Shown here in pieces: positions 1 through 11,858 of a stretch of 64,000 nucleotides of DNA. The stretch is taken from positions 124,001 through 188,000 of the forward strand of contig JAURVB010013550.1 of assembly GCA_033002965.1 (NCBI GenBank), read 5' to 3'. This DNA is from Piper betle. Lineage: Eukaryota > Streptophyta > Magnoliopsida > Piperales > Piperaceae. Position 1 is the stretch's first letter, and every line of letters starts with the position of its first letter. The notes beneath the pieces were generated by a model that was given only the letters and a program-made list of their open reading frames with translations, did not search any database and was not told where the DNA came from. Position numbers and translations under genes: made by a program.

Positions 1-410
1 AGGAAATGGGTGGGGGTAATTTCGTAATAAAAACTTGAGTCGCTCCTGATTAGAGTGAATATTACGAAATACATATAAAAAATATAGTAAAATACCATAA
101 AATAAAATAATTGAGTTCTAATGGATTATTTTATTTTATAGTATTTTACTCTATTTATTTCACATTTTTTGAGATGTATTTCATAATATTGATTTAAGTT
201 GGGAAGGAAATTGGTAGGGGTAGTTTCGTAAGAAAAACTTTGACTCGTTCTCGACTTTAGTCAATATTACGAAATACATCCCAAAAATATAAAAAATATA
301 GTAAAATACCATAAAATAAAATAATTGAGTTCTAATGGATTATTTTATTTTATAGTATTTTACTCTATTTATTTCACATTTTTTGAGATGTATTTCATAA
401 TATTAACTCG
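1..410. repeat. Two tandem copies of a ~205-bp AT-rich foldback (MITE-like) unit
   Basis: The unit that starts near base 3 restarts near 207 with few differences (period about 204-205 bp). Each unit holds a long imperfect inverted repeat. In copy 2 the left arm (about 263-327) begins AATATTACGAAATACATC and the right arm (about 340-405) ends GATGTATTTCATAATATT, with GAGTTCTAATGG as the loop. Arms of about 65 bp around a short loop are typical of foldback MITEs. The spacers between copies carry TGACTCG/CGAGTCA-like motifs also found in the large LTRs at 15.4 and 23.8 kb. There is no coding potential. Confidence 0.75.
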
Positions 411-1292
411 AATCTAGGCGAGTCAAGCTTTTATTACAAAAGTGCCATTGTTTCATTTTTCTTCATTAACTCTATTTTCTCCCCCACCTGGCAAAGATGG
501 GCAGCGTCCAAGTTTCAAGCTGAAGCCGTGGCCCACTGCCTCGTGGCTGGAGCAAATCAAGTTTTCATTACGAAATTATTTTATTTTTTAAAATTTATTT
601 CTTAATATTGACTCTAGTCGAGAGTGAGTCAAGTTTATACTATGAAATTATTTTATTTTTTAAATTTATTTCATAATATTGACTCAAGTTAGAAGTGAAT
701 CAAGTTTTTATTACTAAATTGTCATCGCCCTTTCCTCCCTCCTCCCTCCCCCCCTCTGTTTTGCCGCACCACCCCATTGCAGGTGACCTTGTCGACGGCC
801 ACTTGCTACCTTCCCGACTCTTCCCCAGGCCTAGATGGTGCTTGCTCAGGGTCACCGTGCAGCACAGCCAAGTGTCGCATCCTTGCCACTGTTGTCGGTG
901 CCCCTCTGCCGCCGCGTGCTTCTGTGATCCGCCGTCACCACGACCTCACCACCGCTGCAGTGATGCCGTCATCACGGCCTAGCCATCACACGCCTTTGCA
1001 TCCCCATCGTCGCAGTCTCATTGCCGCTACCGTGGTCTCACATGTTGTGGACCATTTGCCCCCGCTCGCCACTGCAACCCCTCCTCCCTGGCACCGCTGC
1101 AACTCACCACTGCGACCCCTCCTCCCTGCCACCACTGCAGCTCCCCACTGCGACAAATACAAGCACTAGAGAAAGGGGGTGGGGGAGAAAACTTGCAGGG
1201 CGAGGGGGGGCATAGCTGGGGATTTCCATCCAGTGGCCCTCCTTCACGATGTGCTATTTATGTTGGAAAACAAGCAGTGCACCTGAGTGTAA

Positions 1293-1295
<3 letters not shown>
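411..1295. repeat. Decayed LTR-like segment with 72-bp tandem repeat and C-rich tract
   Basis: Bases about 560-705 hold two copies of a ~72-bp AT-rich unit (AAATTATTTTATTTTTTAAA...). Bases about 715-1220 are very C-rich (CCGCCACC-type). The sequence AAGTTTTTATTACTAAATTG before the C-rich tract matches in arrangement the segment after the hairpin in the solo LTR at 15.8 kb (AATTACAAGTTTGCCACC). I infer an old, decayed relative of that LTR family. The open frames inside the C-rich tract are proline-rich, lack domains and overlap in several frames, so I do not call genes. Confidence 0.45.

Positions 1296-1352
<57 letters not shown>
1296..1352. repeat. (AT)n microsatellite
   Basis: Uninterrupted alternation of A and T for about 57 bases. 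It is a simple sequence repeat, probably variable between individuals. Confidence 0.95.
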
Positions 1353-2200
1353 GTGCTATGCATTGTCTATTAAAGGAAACTTATAAAATAGTCAAAGGCA
1401 ATAACATGAAGATACTTGTCCCATCAATAGTTGCAAAAATCAAAATTGGACGATTGAATTAAATCGGAAAGAAGTCATTGAATTAGACTAATTCATCAAA
1501 AATCGGAAAAGAATTAGTTTACTTGAATTAGCCAAAATTTATGGGTTATTAGCTATAGAATATTTATAAAATATATTATTTTATTATGGTGTGTATTATA
1601 TTTTATAGTATTTTTAATAATTTTTTAAGATTTTTTTGAATTATTTGAAATTAGTTATTATTTTTTACTAGAGTTAAAATCAAGTTGACTTTTCATCACT
1701 AAAATGCTACCGACCATTTCTTTCCCTTGGTTCTCTCTCCCTGATCACTAATGTGCCGCCCCTCATTCACCCCCATCGACGCCACCTTTTGGCCGTCGTG
1801 CCACCACCGATTGTTACCGCTGCCGCTACAGTGCCGCCCCCCTCCCACCATCACTGCCCCCCACATCGTTGTCCCCCAACCCCCTCCATCGCTTCTCCAA
1901 ATCAGCCTCGCCGTCCTCACCACTTGCCCTCGCCGCCCTATTTTTGCCCCATCTCGTCCCCCGCCGCCCTCCCAAATTGGCTCAAATTGGACAATTCATG
2001 GATCGGCTCAAATTGGCCGATGTATGGACCGGTTCAAATTAGGTAGAATCAGTTTAAATCGGCCGATTCACTAGACTGATTTTTACCTTAACCGATTTGT
2101 ATACTTTTTTAAAGCAGAATCCTTCCGATCCGATTTAAATCCAGCCGATTTTTACAACCATGGTCCATCATTATGGGTAAATCGGTGACGTGAAAGTACA
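1353..2200. repeat. AT-rich spacer and second decayed C-rich LTR-like segment
   Basis: Bases 1353-1640 are AT-rich with no recognisable feature. At about 1676-1715 the text AAATCAAGTTGACTTTTCAT precedes a C-rich tract (1720-1980), repeating the order seen at 700-1220 and inside the large solo LTRs. A short stretch at 1970-2160 repeats variants of CAAATTGG and CCGATT. No supported gene; the overlapping open frames at 1699-2074 on both strands are composition-driven. Confidence 0.35.
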
Positions 2201-2214
2201 AAAATAAATTTACA

Positions 2215-2745
2215 CTCAACTATATAGGTCCTATGAAGAATGGTAAATGGAAGTCCTTAATTTATTTGATTTAATTAAGTCTGAAGTGTTAGATGACACT
2301 TACTATACAGATTGGAAATAAGAGTTGACATGCTTCTTGGATTTTATGGGTATAAGGATGTAATAGTTGATGAGCAACCTCCTACAGGCCTCAGTCTGTC
2401 ACTGAGAGAGGATAAATGACTAAATATGAAGGAGACCTTAAGAAATATAATAATTGGAAAACAACCAATGAGATTTCAAAATCTCTCACGCTTATTGGTC
2501 TTAGGAGATCTCTTCGAATGACATAGTTTTATATTAAGATTGTTAAAGAAAGTCTTGATATCTTGGAAGCTAAATTTTGCAAGAAGACTGGTATTCATGT
2601 GAATAGTCTTCGGAGAAGGTTTTCTGGGGAAAGTGTGGAGATGGTGTCAATGTGAGGAATCATGTTGATGAGATGATTGCAATGGTAAATGAGTTAGTTG
2701 TGAAATCCAAATTTTTTGGTTCTAGATTTTATATGTGGTTTGGAT
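2215..2745 (+). pseudogene. Remnant of a Ty1/Copia gag (UBN2-like) region
   Basis: Read across several frames and stops, the plus strand gives a series of gag-like pieces: LNLFDLIKSEVLDD near 2255, YEGDLKKYNNWK near 2430, SLDILEAKFCKKTG near 2550 and VRNHVDEMIAMVNELV near 2650. The order (W-x-K/N-W block, then LEAKF, then a heptad-like block before VNEL) is that of Copia gag proteins of the UBN2 family. Stops and frame changes interrupt it throughout, so it is dead. No LTR was identified beside it. Confidence 0.45.
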
Positions 2746-5700
2746 AACGACTCGCCTTCTCCGAGCCACGGAGGTAAAATTAAATGCCTCAAAAGTTAAT
2801 TCTCTCTTAATTCATCACCATAAATAGGTCTATAGGTAAAGTATTTGTCAAGGTTTAAATTTTAAGTCATGTTATGAAATAAAATATTAAAAAATCAAAG
2901 CTCGGATCAACTAATGCTCACAAAATGAACTGAAATTTCACTGCCATGTAAACAAACCACAAGCATAATAACAATTAAAGTAAGAAAAATTAAGAGTCTA
3001 ATAATAAAATCCTCAAGTTATCCCTGACTCTAATCCATTCGTTCATGTTTATACTTACAGAAATAATTTTACGTTAATGATAAAAATATTAAGTCATTTA
3101 ATAATAAAAAACAACTCAATATATTCTCCAATATTATTACTAAATCTTTAAGTGATTATGAGACTATAACGAGCTCCAATTGTGTTAGGAGTAGTAGTCA
3201 CCCCATCAAATTACAATCTCATGCATAAACACATACAATATGTGGCCCATGACTTATATTTATTGATATTTGTCATTGACTAATTCTCTCGTTATTACAA
3301 GTGTATACTAAGTCATTTTGTGCCATTCTTCGTTGTCACCCCTTTGAGTATGGGGTAGGTATTTTATTTTTTAAAAATTTTAAAGGTATGACCCCATGTC
3401 AAACTGAATTAATTCCTTAACTTAGGTTGTGCCTGACGCATGGTGATCAAATTTTGGTTCAAACCGACCAGGGATGCCAAGATTGGTATATATAACATTT
3501 TGAATTATTATACAAACCTTTAACTCACTGAACGAACCACGAACATGAAAGAAAATCTTAATCTAAGAGTAAAAAATAATTTATATGTCAATCGTGTATA
3601 AGTCTTTAGATGTATGCTTGAAATGATGCGAGGATGACATATAATGCGAATGGTATGTTATGTTCAACATGAAAAATCCGGCAACCAAATCATTTTATTT
3701 AATCATCAACATCGCAGTAAATTACTATTTACCCTTACATAATTACCTATATACTTAATCCTGATTTATTATTGAGGTAAGTGTAAAGTTTAGATACAGT
3801 TCAAACAATCTAAGCAAATATTTATTTAATCAAACCAATAGAATGCATAATAATTTAATTAAGAGATAACTTAATTATTTGACAATATTTAGTTAAATAA
3901 CTTGCTAAATGAGTAGCTGTGTAAACATTTCCTTAATCATTTACTTGGTTAATTAATTGTTTTGAATCTACTGTTACTAGCAGTTACACTACTTATATAA
4001 TTGACTACATGGCCAAGTCCAACTAATATTAAAATTAGGAATTGTTAGCTAACCCATATTATCCAACTGTAATTTAACCACTTATGAGTAGATAAGTGAT
4101 TTGTATTATAATCAATACGTTAATTGGTCATTAAAACAACACTTTAATTCATGTTAATTTCATTAAAACAAACAACTTGACTTGGACACATTACTACCCC
4201 AAATTACCAAATAACGTATAACAGTACCCTTAATTTTCATTTAATTATTATTATTATCATATTAACATATCAAAGTCAAGTTAATTAAACTAATCAGTTC
4301 TCATACATGTGTAATATAATAAAATAATTAAATTAAGTACACTTAATATTATGCAACCAGCCCCTTGCTTAACATAACTAACCCATAAATTAATTACTAT
4401 ATTAGCATGACAACACATATCAGCACACACCATCACCCAAAGCATAAACAATTTAATAAATTAATCACACTCATATCACATTGTTTTCAATTACTTGATG
4501 ATTAGCAAAATTATAGCTGATTAATATTCATAATTAAAAATTGAACACCTTAGTTAGTTAATCAATACCAGTTAGATACATGATCAAAATCATGGAATTG
4601 CTTAAATCATGGAAAATTTTATTACTACCCAACTATGCTCATTCACAAATACACATTAACAAGCTACCCATCCTTTCCTGTCAGTTTACAGATGCTAATG
4701 GCCGTTTAATCTAATCCATACACTTGTAACTAAATTTTCAATCTGACAATATATAATACTTATTATTACCCTTATAGAACAAGACAACACTACCGAACCT
4801 ATTTTTGTAGGTTGTACTTTAAATGATAAAATAATTTTATTATTATTTTATTGATTTTAAGTCAAGTCATGTTTTATTTTAATAATTGTGCATAATGTTT
4901 ATTTACCATTTTTTCTGTCTTTGGTTACCTAAAATAAGAACGTTGTTGTACTTTGCCATAATTATTTGGATTTTTATTATTTATTTTAAAATCGGAAATT
5001 ATATTAATATGTGTGCCAAATTAATCAACAAATTTATTGCATACTCTCATGCATACATCACATGGTCTAATTATTGAATTCTAAGTTCGTTTATGCGCCG
5101 TATGTACTTGCTAGCTAATTATTTAAAAATATCTGTTTAGGATTAATTATTTATTTTATATTTTTTCAGTGAAATAAATGAGTTATTTTATATCATAAAA
5201 TGAACTAAGGTATAATATTTTCAGTAAACGATCTTTGTTGGGTCATTTAGCGGCTGTTTTAAAAAAATAAAGAATCGCCAAAACAAAAAAAGAGAAGACT
5301 CGCAAAAAGTAATCATATCCGATTGGCAAACCACGGAGGCCTGGTACGGAGGCGGGAAGGGTACTGGGAAGAGCTCAGTTGAGTTGTGAACTCGGACTCC
5401 GTCACGACCAACAAAAGCTCCGTTGCACACCAGCAGTGAGACCGCCGCCATTGGAATGGAAAAACCACTCACACGGACCAGTGAGTAGAGAGGCTTAGAA
5501 GGGTGTGAAGGCGGGAGGGGTTGCCATCTACAAGTTCACAGGTTGTGAATCATGATACTACAAAATGCGCAAGTTTATTTCGACGGGGATGGCGAGGCCT
5601 AGATTTTTTACCAAAACGAGGCAAATACTGCGTTTCAAGTGGTCAATGAATAGATGGTTTTTTTCTACACATTCACCTCACCCCGATCAAACCAATGAGT

Positions 5701-6188
5701 GATGAAGATGGCTTAACCTCTGAAAAATTTTATGAGGATAATGCGAAGGATTGAAGAAGATTAAGTATTAACTTGTTGGGGCCCAAATTGGCATGTAGTG
5801 TTCCACGATAGATCTGGGTCGGCGGCATTGGTATAAGTAATCTACTGGTAATTAAAAAGTCTAGACAAGGAACCAACGCAAGCTCTACTTCTCCGATGCA
5901 ATTAACCATGAACAAACTTGAAAAAGTGAGAACGATTTATAATATAAAATGGAATGGATGGGGCTCGCAGACAACAATTAGTTCAAGAATATCGTATTCT
6001 AGCTAGCCACGGCCAAGCAGCAGCAACCATTTCTACACTTTCTTTATTTTAGGTGGCAGTCTTTTCTACTCTAGTCAAGACAAGTCCTCATTATTTCACC
6101 CAAAATCAATAAAGGCGTTTCATACAAACCAATTATTGGGCCAAGCTGCCAAAAATGTCATCTTCACTCCTTCACAAAAACCAGCGAG
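2746..6188. other. AT-rich intergenic region without a supported gene
   Basis: Mostly AT-rich DNA with many short direct and inverted AATTA-type words. Small open frames at 4886-5077 (+), 5221-5472 (-) and 5730-5915 (-) have no domain, no plausible splice-linked partner and no recognisable family. Bases 5860-6180 lie just downstream of the beta-1,3-glucanase gene and probably include its 3' UTR. Confidence 0.6.
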
Positions 6189-7830
6189 TTAGCCTTGAGG
6201 GAGGACTGTGGCAACATACTTACAAGACCCATAACCTGAGACAAAAAAAAAAAATCACAATCATCAAAAATTAACCCAGAAGATCAAAGACAGCAAAATG
6301 TTAAAAAAAAAAACCATAGTGCAAGCTGGTGGTGGAGGGGAACAGCCCAACTTACTGGGATCAGCAGTGGTTTGAGTGGCAAGGCCATTGAAGTAGCAGG
6401 TGCCGCCCACCGCCCTAAACTGGTGCCAATACGAATTGAAGGCATAGCTCGCATGCGACACCAACGAGTCGGGGTTGTAGCACTCTCGCCCGGGCCTGAT
6501 CGCGTCGCACGTGCCGTTCCCCTGCCCGCACGCGTATGCCAGCGCGCCGCCCAGCTCCGCCGCGCCCGCCGCCGTCTCCCCACCACGCACCATATCGGCC
6601 CCTTGTACGGCTCGTTGTTCGACGCCGCTGGCAGCGGCGCGTACGACGATTCCGGCCTCCTCCCCGTCAGGTCCACCTCGTACACCGCCGTCCCGTTCGG
6701 GTACAGCAGCCCCCAGTGCCGCTCCGTCCCCTGCCCGCTCTTCTTGTTCTCGTTGTACAGCGAGAATACGAACGCCCGGACCGCCGAGCCGGGGCGCGCC
6801 GGCGTCCCCTCCGGCGGCTTCGCCGCCACCCGCCGGGCCAGGTTCCGGTTGTAGAAGGCGGCGTTGCGGACGCTCGCGCCGATCTGGTCGACGTCGCCGG
6901 CGTTCGGCCAGCCGGTCTCGGCGATCCAGATGCGGACGGCGGGGTAGCCGGTGGCGGCCATGGCGGAGTGGACGGCGTCGAGCATCTGGTCCAGGAGGTT
7001 GTCGTAGACCAAGCCGGAGATCGGGTCTGTGTACTTGACCCCCCGGTTCGGTTCAGTAGGGCGTAGTCCAAATCTGTGGTCTTGTGGTTGGCGGCCCAGG
7101 TGAAATAGGGGTAGACGTCGACAAAATAGAAGGACTTGGTCCGGTTCAGGAATTGGAGGAGGGGCCTGATGACCGGCTCGGTGATGTCGGACCGGAACGA
7201 GGCGTTGGAGGGTGGGAAGGAGGTGGCCAGGGCGTCCATGGCCAGCGGCGTCCCGACCTTGACCTTGCGGAGGTTGAGGCTCTTGAGCGACCTGCGCAGG
7301 CGATGCATGGCCGGGACGAGGTCGTGCCAGTTCTGCTTCTCATCGGGGAAGGAGAGGACCTCGTTGCCGACGAGGAGGATGCGGATCTTGGTGGCCGGGT
7401 AGAAGGGGAGGAGGTTGGCCCGGACCCAGGCGTCGGCGGCGGCCTGGGAGGCAGAAACGTTGGAGATGAGCTGGTTGGGGAGCATGACCGAGACCTGGAG
7501 GCTGGTGTTGGACAGGGCTCGGAGGATGTCCGGGCTGGCGTCGTAGATTTTGACGCGGCCGGCTTTGAGCGATTGGATAAGGGAGATGGATTCGGCCGGG
7601 GAAGGGAGGTTGTCCCCGAGCTGGCCATAGTTGATGCCGATCGCCCTTGAGATTTCTGCATCTGCAACAACAACGACAACAGCCACTGGATTAATCACCA
7701 CTACCTTCATAGCTCGTAATAATAGTGAAAAAAGACTACATTTTTGCAGCAACAGCAAAAAAAAAAAAAGCTTACTTGAAGTTGAAACAGCTAGCAAGGA
7801 GAGCAGAAAGAGAACAGCTCCAAGACCCAT
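6189..7830 (-). CDS. Glucan endo-1,3-beta-glucosidase, GH17 catalytic domain plus X8 domain (two one-base frameshifts)
   Basis: Predicted to hydrolyse internal beta-1,3-glucan (callose) bonds in the wall or apoplast. Exons on the minus strand are 7776-7830, 6356-7661 and 6189-6235, with introns of 114 and 120 bp. The N-terminus (MGLGAVLFLLSLLAVSTS) is a signal peptide, and the mature GH17 barrel starts near AIGINYGQLGDN. The proton donor Glu lies in VGNEVLSFPDE and the nucleophile Glu in IAETGWPNAGD. The C-terminal X8/CBM43 domain runs from WCVV through ACGQGNGTCDAI and FNSYWHQF to DPSYGSCKYVATVLPQG, ending without an obvious GPI-anchor tail. Two breaks need one extra base each: the C6 run at 7039-7044 (plus strand), before VKYTDP, and the C4 run at 6578-6581, inside the X8 domain. 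Adding both lengths gives 469 codons. Everything else is open and conserved, so consensus-sequence errors are as likely as true inactivation. Family assignment is very sure; functionality is not. Confidence 0.9.
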
Positions 7831-7885
7831 ATCAGCTGCTTCTGAGATTTTACTAGTTACTAGCTACAACTAAAATCTGGCAGCT

Positions 7886-7895
7886 CTTTTATAGC
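7886..7895 (-). promoter_or_regulatory. Probable TATA box of the GH17 gene
   Basis: The minus strand reads GCTATAAAAG about 57 bases upstream of the glucanase ATG at 7830. This is a canonical TATAAAA core at a distance that leaves a short 5' UTR. Inference from sequence and position only. Confidence 0.55.
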
Positions 7896-7899
7896 AAAA

Positions 7900-8699
7900 G
7901 ACGAGGCCAGGAATGGTGGATAGAGGGTGGGGAAGGGACTCACTTTTATCTGCTAGATTCCTTTAACAAAGTTGGGGAGGGAGTTAGTTCAGTACGAGCC
8001 AAGGAAGCAGTCGTCCGAGGTACTCCTTTATTTTAAGACCAGTTGATTAGCAGATGAAGATAGACAGGTAATCCAAATCTTGAGTTAATAACGAGCATGA
8101 CACATTAATGCTAACCTTGATCAGAGGCATTAAACTCTAATCAGTGTAGAAATGGGCACGGCCTTTATTTACATGTTCTATCATGTGCTTTACAACTTTG
8201 GAGTCGAGAATCCAAACCTGCTGCACAGATTTACAGCCAAGCTGGGGGAAAGTGGGGAAACCCAAGAGAAGGAAGGCGAGGGAACGTGGGTTCCAGCGTG
8301 TGGAGGAAGGGAGCATAAAAGGCCATGAGGAAGCTGCCATTGACCTTTTATTTTGTACTCATTGTTGAAAAGAAAAGGCAAAAGAGAGACGTTGGATTGA
8401 AAGAAGATTAAATGGGAATTATTGAAGGGGAAAGGAAGCTGCCCGGCATCATATCCGACTTTCCACCCGTTGGCATTATGTCATGTCGAAATCCAACAAT
8501 CATACAACATTTCCATGCCTTTATTTAGTTATACAGGTATGTTCTATATTGGCATTTATATACCAGATTGTTTATTAACATGAAACACTCTACAAAAACT
8601 AATAGCAAAAACAAAGTGAGCATGTTCAGAATAACGACTACTCTCATATGCAGACACTCGTGGCAGGCTCCAAACACTCGGAAGTATATTGATCAACTA
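7900..8699. other. Intergenic region between GH17 and P450 genes
   Basis: No supported gene. Bases 8540-8699 directly follow the P450 stop codon and probably include its 3' UTR. The open frames at 8137-8381 overlap on both strands and match no family I know. Confidence 0.5.
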
Positions 8700-10730
8700 C
8701 TACTTGATGGCCTCAACCAGAATGGGAACTCCAAATTCGGGCTGCAGGAGGATGTTGTTTACAGGGGAGTGCTTGTAATTTGGGGACAGAGAGAAGGAGA
8801 GCTTCTGCAAAATCATGGCCAGAATGGTCTTAGCCTCCAACATGGCAAAGTTCTGTCCAATGCAAACCCTGGGGCCTATGGAGAAGGCAATGAAGGCGTT
8901 GGGATGCTTGGCAGCTCCTGAAAGCCCGTTTGCAAACCTCATTGCGTTGAACTCGTCTGCATCTTCACCCCAAAACTTCTTGTTCCTATGGATAATAGGG
9001 AATGGAAATGTGATGACTGTGTTCTTGGGTATCATCAAATTTCCCAACCTCATGTCCGACACGGTCTTCCTCTCCGTGAAGATGACCGGGCTGTATAACC
9101 TGAGCGTCTCATACAAAAACATTGTCACCTGCATTGTACTAGCAGGAGTGAGCATTATCCACATATGTAGATGGTGAAAATAGGTGAACAACAAGATGCA
9201 TACTAGTAAAAATAATGTTGTATGCATTATTTTTTTTAGGAGTGGTCCTTTGATGGAAGTGAATGCATCCAGAAATTACAAGATTAGCACTCACCAACTT
9301 GAGCTTGGCCAATTTGTCCGAGTCCGGAATCTCAGTTGTGCCACAGACAGACACAACCTCATCCCGCAGTTTGCTCTGCCAATCAAGGTTAGAACCCAAA
9401 TAGAAGATGGCCCATGTCAAAAGGTTAGAGGTGGTCTCGTGGCCGGCAAAGAAGAAAGTCTTGCACTCATCTATGATCTCGTCCACTGTCAACCCCGACC
9501 CAGCTTGCCTCTTTGATTCTTCCATAGAAGAACCCAGCAACAGACCCAATAGATCATCTCCCCATCCCCCCTTCGTCTCCAACATCTTTTGTTTTTCGTT
9601 GATTATCCATTTCATTTTGCTCCGCAGCTTCTTCTCCAATCTCCAAATCCTTCTGTTCCACTTGGTAGGAAGATACCTGCAAAAATTAGAAATCAAAATG
9701 ACGCTTAGAATGTTGATCGTTGATGTGGTGATTTTCGGTAAGTAGCCAGCAGGTTTACTGACTCGGTGCCCGGTATGTAGACATCGGTAACCGTCGCTAT
9801 GACCATTTTGTGAAGCTCCCTTTGGACGTGGAACACTTCCTTCCCTTCCTTGTAGCTTGTACCGAAGGCGGTGTGTGCAATGATATCACCAGTGAGCTGG
9901 GTGAACTCACTGTGCATCTCCAACTCCTTCCTCCGATCCCTTGCTACTTCCTCTTCCCATTTCTTCAATCTTGATGAAGTGCAAGCTCCTATGGCTTTGA
10001 CCATACCCTGCCAAATTCAATATGAAGTATGCAAGGGGGTTTAGTGAAACTGTCAATCTAATTTACATTTGAAACCGATCATCAAAAAATGTATGATAGA
10101 CACCTTCAACTTCTCCATATGGAAGGCTGGGTTTGCAGCTCTACGATGCCTGGCCCAGTCTACACCTCCAAGTGAGAGCAAGCCCCTGCCCAACAGAGCA
10201 TCCACCGATGGTGTCTGCTCCATGACAGTGTAATACCCAAACTTGGTAGACAACACTTCCTTTATCAAATCTGGGTCGACTATGCATAGCCGAGGCTCTG
10301 TTCCAAACCAGAACAAGAAGGTCTCTCCTGCAAAAAATTTTCGGCTTTCAAGATTTTGTGATTTGAGTGTCTCTTTCTATAAAAACAACTAGCTATGCGG
10401 TTGATAAAAGTGATGGGGAAGAATAGAAAGGGAAGGCAATTGGTGATTACCATACTGTTGGGACCATTTGTGATAGTATGGCAACGCCTTTGGGGTGACA
10501 TCGTGAGATTTCGGATCCATGCATGTCTGCTTGGCATCTGATTCAAGCTGTTTGATCTCTTGAAAGGAACCCAGTAGAACGGAATAAGAAGGGCCTCTTA
10601 CTCCTTGCTTGGCGAAGTGTCTGACTATGGAATACGGCCTCCATATCAGAACTAGGAAGATCTTCCAAAGGATGAACACCAGTAGTGTGCAAGCTAGAGG
10701 TGGAATTAGACGGAGATAGTTGTATCCCAT
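8700..10730 (-). CDS. Cytochrome P450 of the CYP72 clan (CYP709/CYP721-like)
   Basis: ER-anchored monooxygenase, complete at 519 aa. Minus-strand exons are 10451-10730, 10104-10327, 9763-10007, 9295-9676 and 8700-9128. All borders are GT..AG, introns are 86-166 bp and the frame is unbroken. I chose the ATG at 10730 (MGYNYLRLIPPL) over the in-frame ATG at 10808 because it puts the membrane anchor LLVFILWKIFLVLI close to the N-terminus. Visible motifs are the I-helix AGHETT (327-332), K-helix ETLR (384-387), a PERF-region variant FNAMRF in place of FNPERF, and the haem loop FSIGPRVCIG with Cys466 as the iron ligand. The fold and cofactor are certain. The substrate is not: CYP72-clan enzymes act on hormones, fatty acids or terpenoids. 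The CYP709/CYP721 placement rests on remembered similarity in the C-terminal third. Confidence 0.93.
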
Positions 10731-10799
10731 TGCTGCAATTTCCCCCAACTTCCCTTGATCAAGTTTGTATAGATAATGAGAATGGACGGTTGGATAACA

Positions 10800-11330
10800 A
10801 GGGGCCATTCAGTTGACTTCTATTGCCACAGTGGATGCACGCCTTAGGACCACGCAAGGTCCGTGTTTTGACGCAGGACCAGGAAAGTCCACTAATGTTT
10901 TTTTTTCTTTTTCTTTTTTTTAATAAAAGGTAAAATCTGTGTTTTATTGACCCGAGGTTCGAACTTCGACTCTTGTTACGGAGACTGTCTGTTTGTATGT
11001 GAAAGTTATAATTTTATAAAAAAATATTATTATTTTCTGTACAGTTAACGAACTTTTTTGTCAAGTTTTGACACTTCATAATTTGAATTTTAGGTGTTTT
11101 AGAAATAAAATTACATTTTTCAGTCGATTCGTGTATTTAATGTATGTTATTATGTTTGTTATTTTGGAGGTATGAGATTACATGTGGAGTATTTAGAACA
11201 AAAAAGGTGAAAAAGATTATAAATGGAAGAAGTTTAGATCGAATCACAAAACTTGTATGCCCTAGCTCACACTGCCATGTACCTTGGCGCCTGGGGAAGA
11301 CGGAGTAATCAAATCATACGCACGTATACC
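10800..11330. other. AT-rich intergenic region upstream of the P450 gene
   Basis: Holds the presumed P450 promoter (no clear TATA box seen), a T-rich tract near 10895-10925 and AT-rich filler up to the edge of the Gypsy LTR piece. No gene. Confidence 0.5.
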
Positions 11331-11843
11331 CCTACGCATGCTCGATAACCCCAACACCAGTAAGTCCCAACCGGCCCTTGGTCTCGGTCACTTGCTCGAT
11401 CGCGCACCTATGACTACTGATACACACTGCTCGGTAGTGCACGGACCTGGCTGCCCGGCATGCTCGGTCACACGCACCCCTCGCTCCCGGTACTCGCGAG
11501 TCCTACCGGTCACGCTGCTTGGTAGAATCTCCCGACAAAGCTCGACCTCGCCCGCGCCTGGAACCCATCACGCTCGATACCCGGTAGCGGTATGCCCGGT
11601 ACTCCTTACCGATCATGCTCGCTACCGCCGCTATCGGTACTGCCCGGTATCTCTCTCGGTATAGTTGATCACCCGATAGAACCCATGCACCCGTCGGTCT
11701 GACCTGCACACTAACACGGTTAACACTGGTAGGTTGTTCTACCACCCGGATAGCACTGACTACCCGTGCCTTGGACTCGAGATAACTAGGAACAACCACC
11801 AAACCCTAGCTCCCTTGGCGTCCCACGGTTTACGACCGTAACA
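11331..11843 (-). mobile_element. Truncated 3' LTR of a Ty3/Gypsy element
   Basis: On the minus strand the LTR starts TGTTACGGTCG at 11843, directly after a purine tract. Its far part (11331-11440, CATGCTCGATAACCCCAACA and onward) matches 19447-19553 in the 5' LTR piece at about 90 percent. Homology stops near 11331, so R and U5 are missing. The sequence is rich in CCGGTA/TACCGG words, giving many chance palindromes. The open frames here are not genes. Confidence 0.7.
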
Positions 11844-11858
11844 GTCTCCCCCACCAAT
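11844..11858 (-). other. Polypurine tract of the Gypsy element
   Basis: The minus strand reads GGTGGGGGAGAC directly before the LTR start TGTTAC at 11843. This is the expected plus-strand priming site of an LTR retrotransposon, and it fixes the inner edge of the 3' LTR. Confidence 0.75.

Noticed and set aside
695..2074. Overlapping proline/histidine-rich open frames at the start of the window
   Set aside because: Composition-driven, overlapping in several frames, no domain, and located in decayed LTR-like sequence.
5221..5915. Possible small genes on the minus strand
   Set aside because: Short, no domain, no convincing splice partner; text does not resemble a family I know.
6372..7650. Long antisense and alternate-frame open frames across the glucanase gene
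   Set aside because: They are shadows of the GC-rich GH17 coding sequence; the true frame carries all family motifs.
10731..10808. Upstream in-frame ATG extending the P450 by 26 residues
   Set aside because: The extension (MAPCYPTVHSHYLYKL...) would put a polar stretch before the membrane anchor, unlike CYP72-clan proteins.
11284..11802. Open frames on both strands in the CCGGTA-rich segment
   Set aside because: The segment is the U3 of a Gypsy LTR, shown by the polypurine tract and its match to the other LTR.
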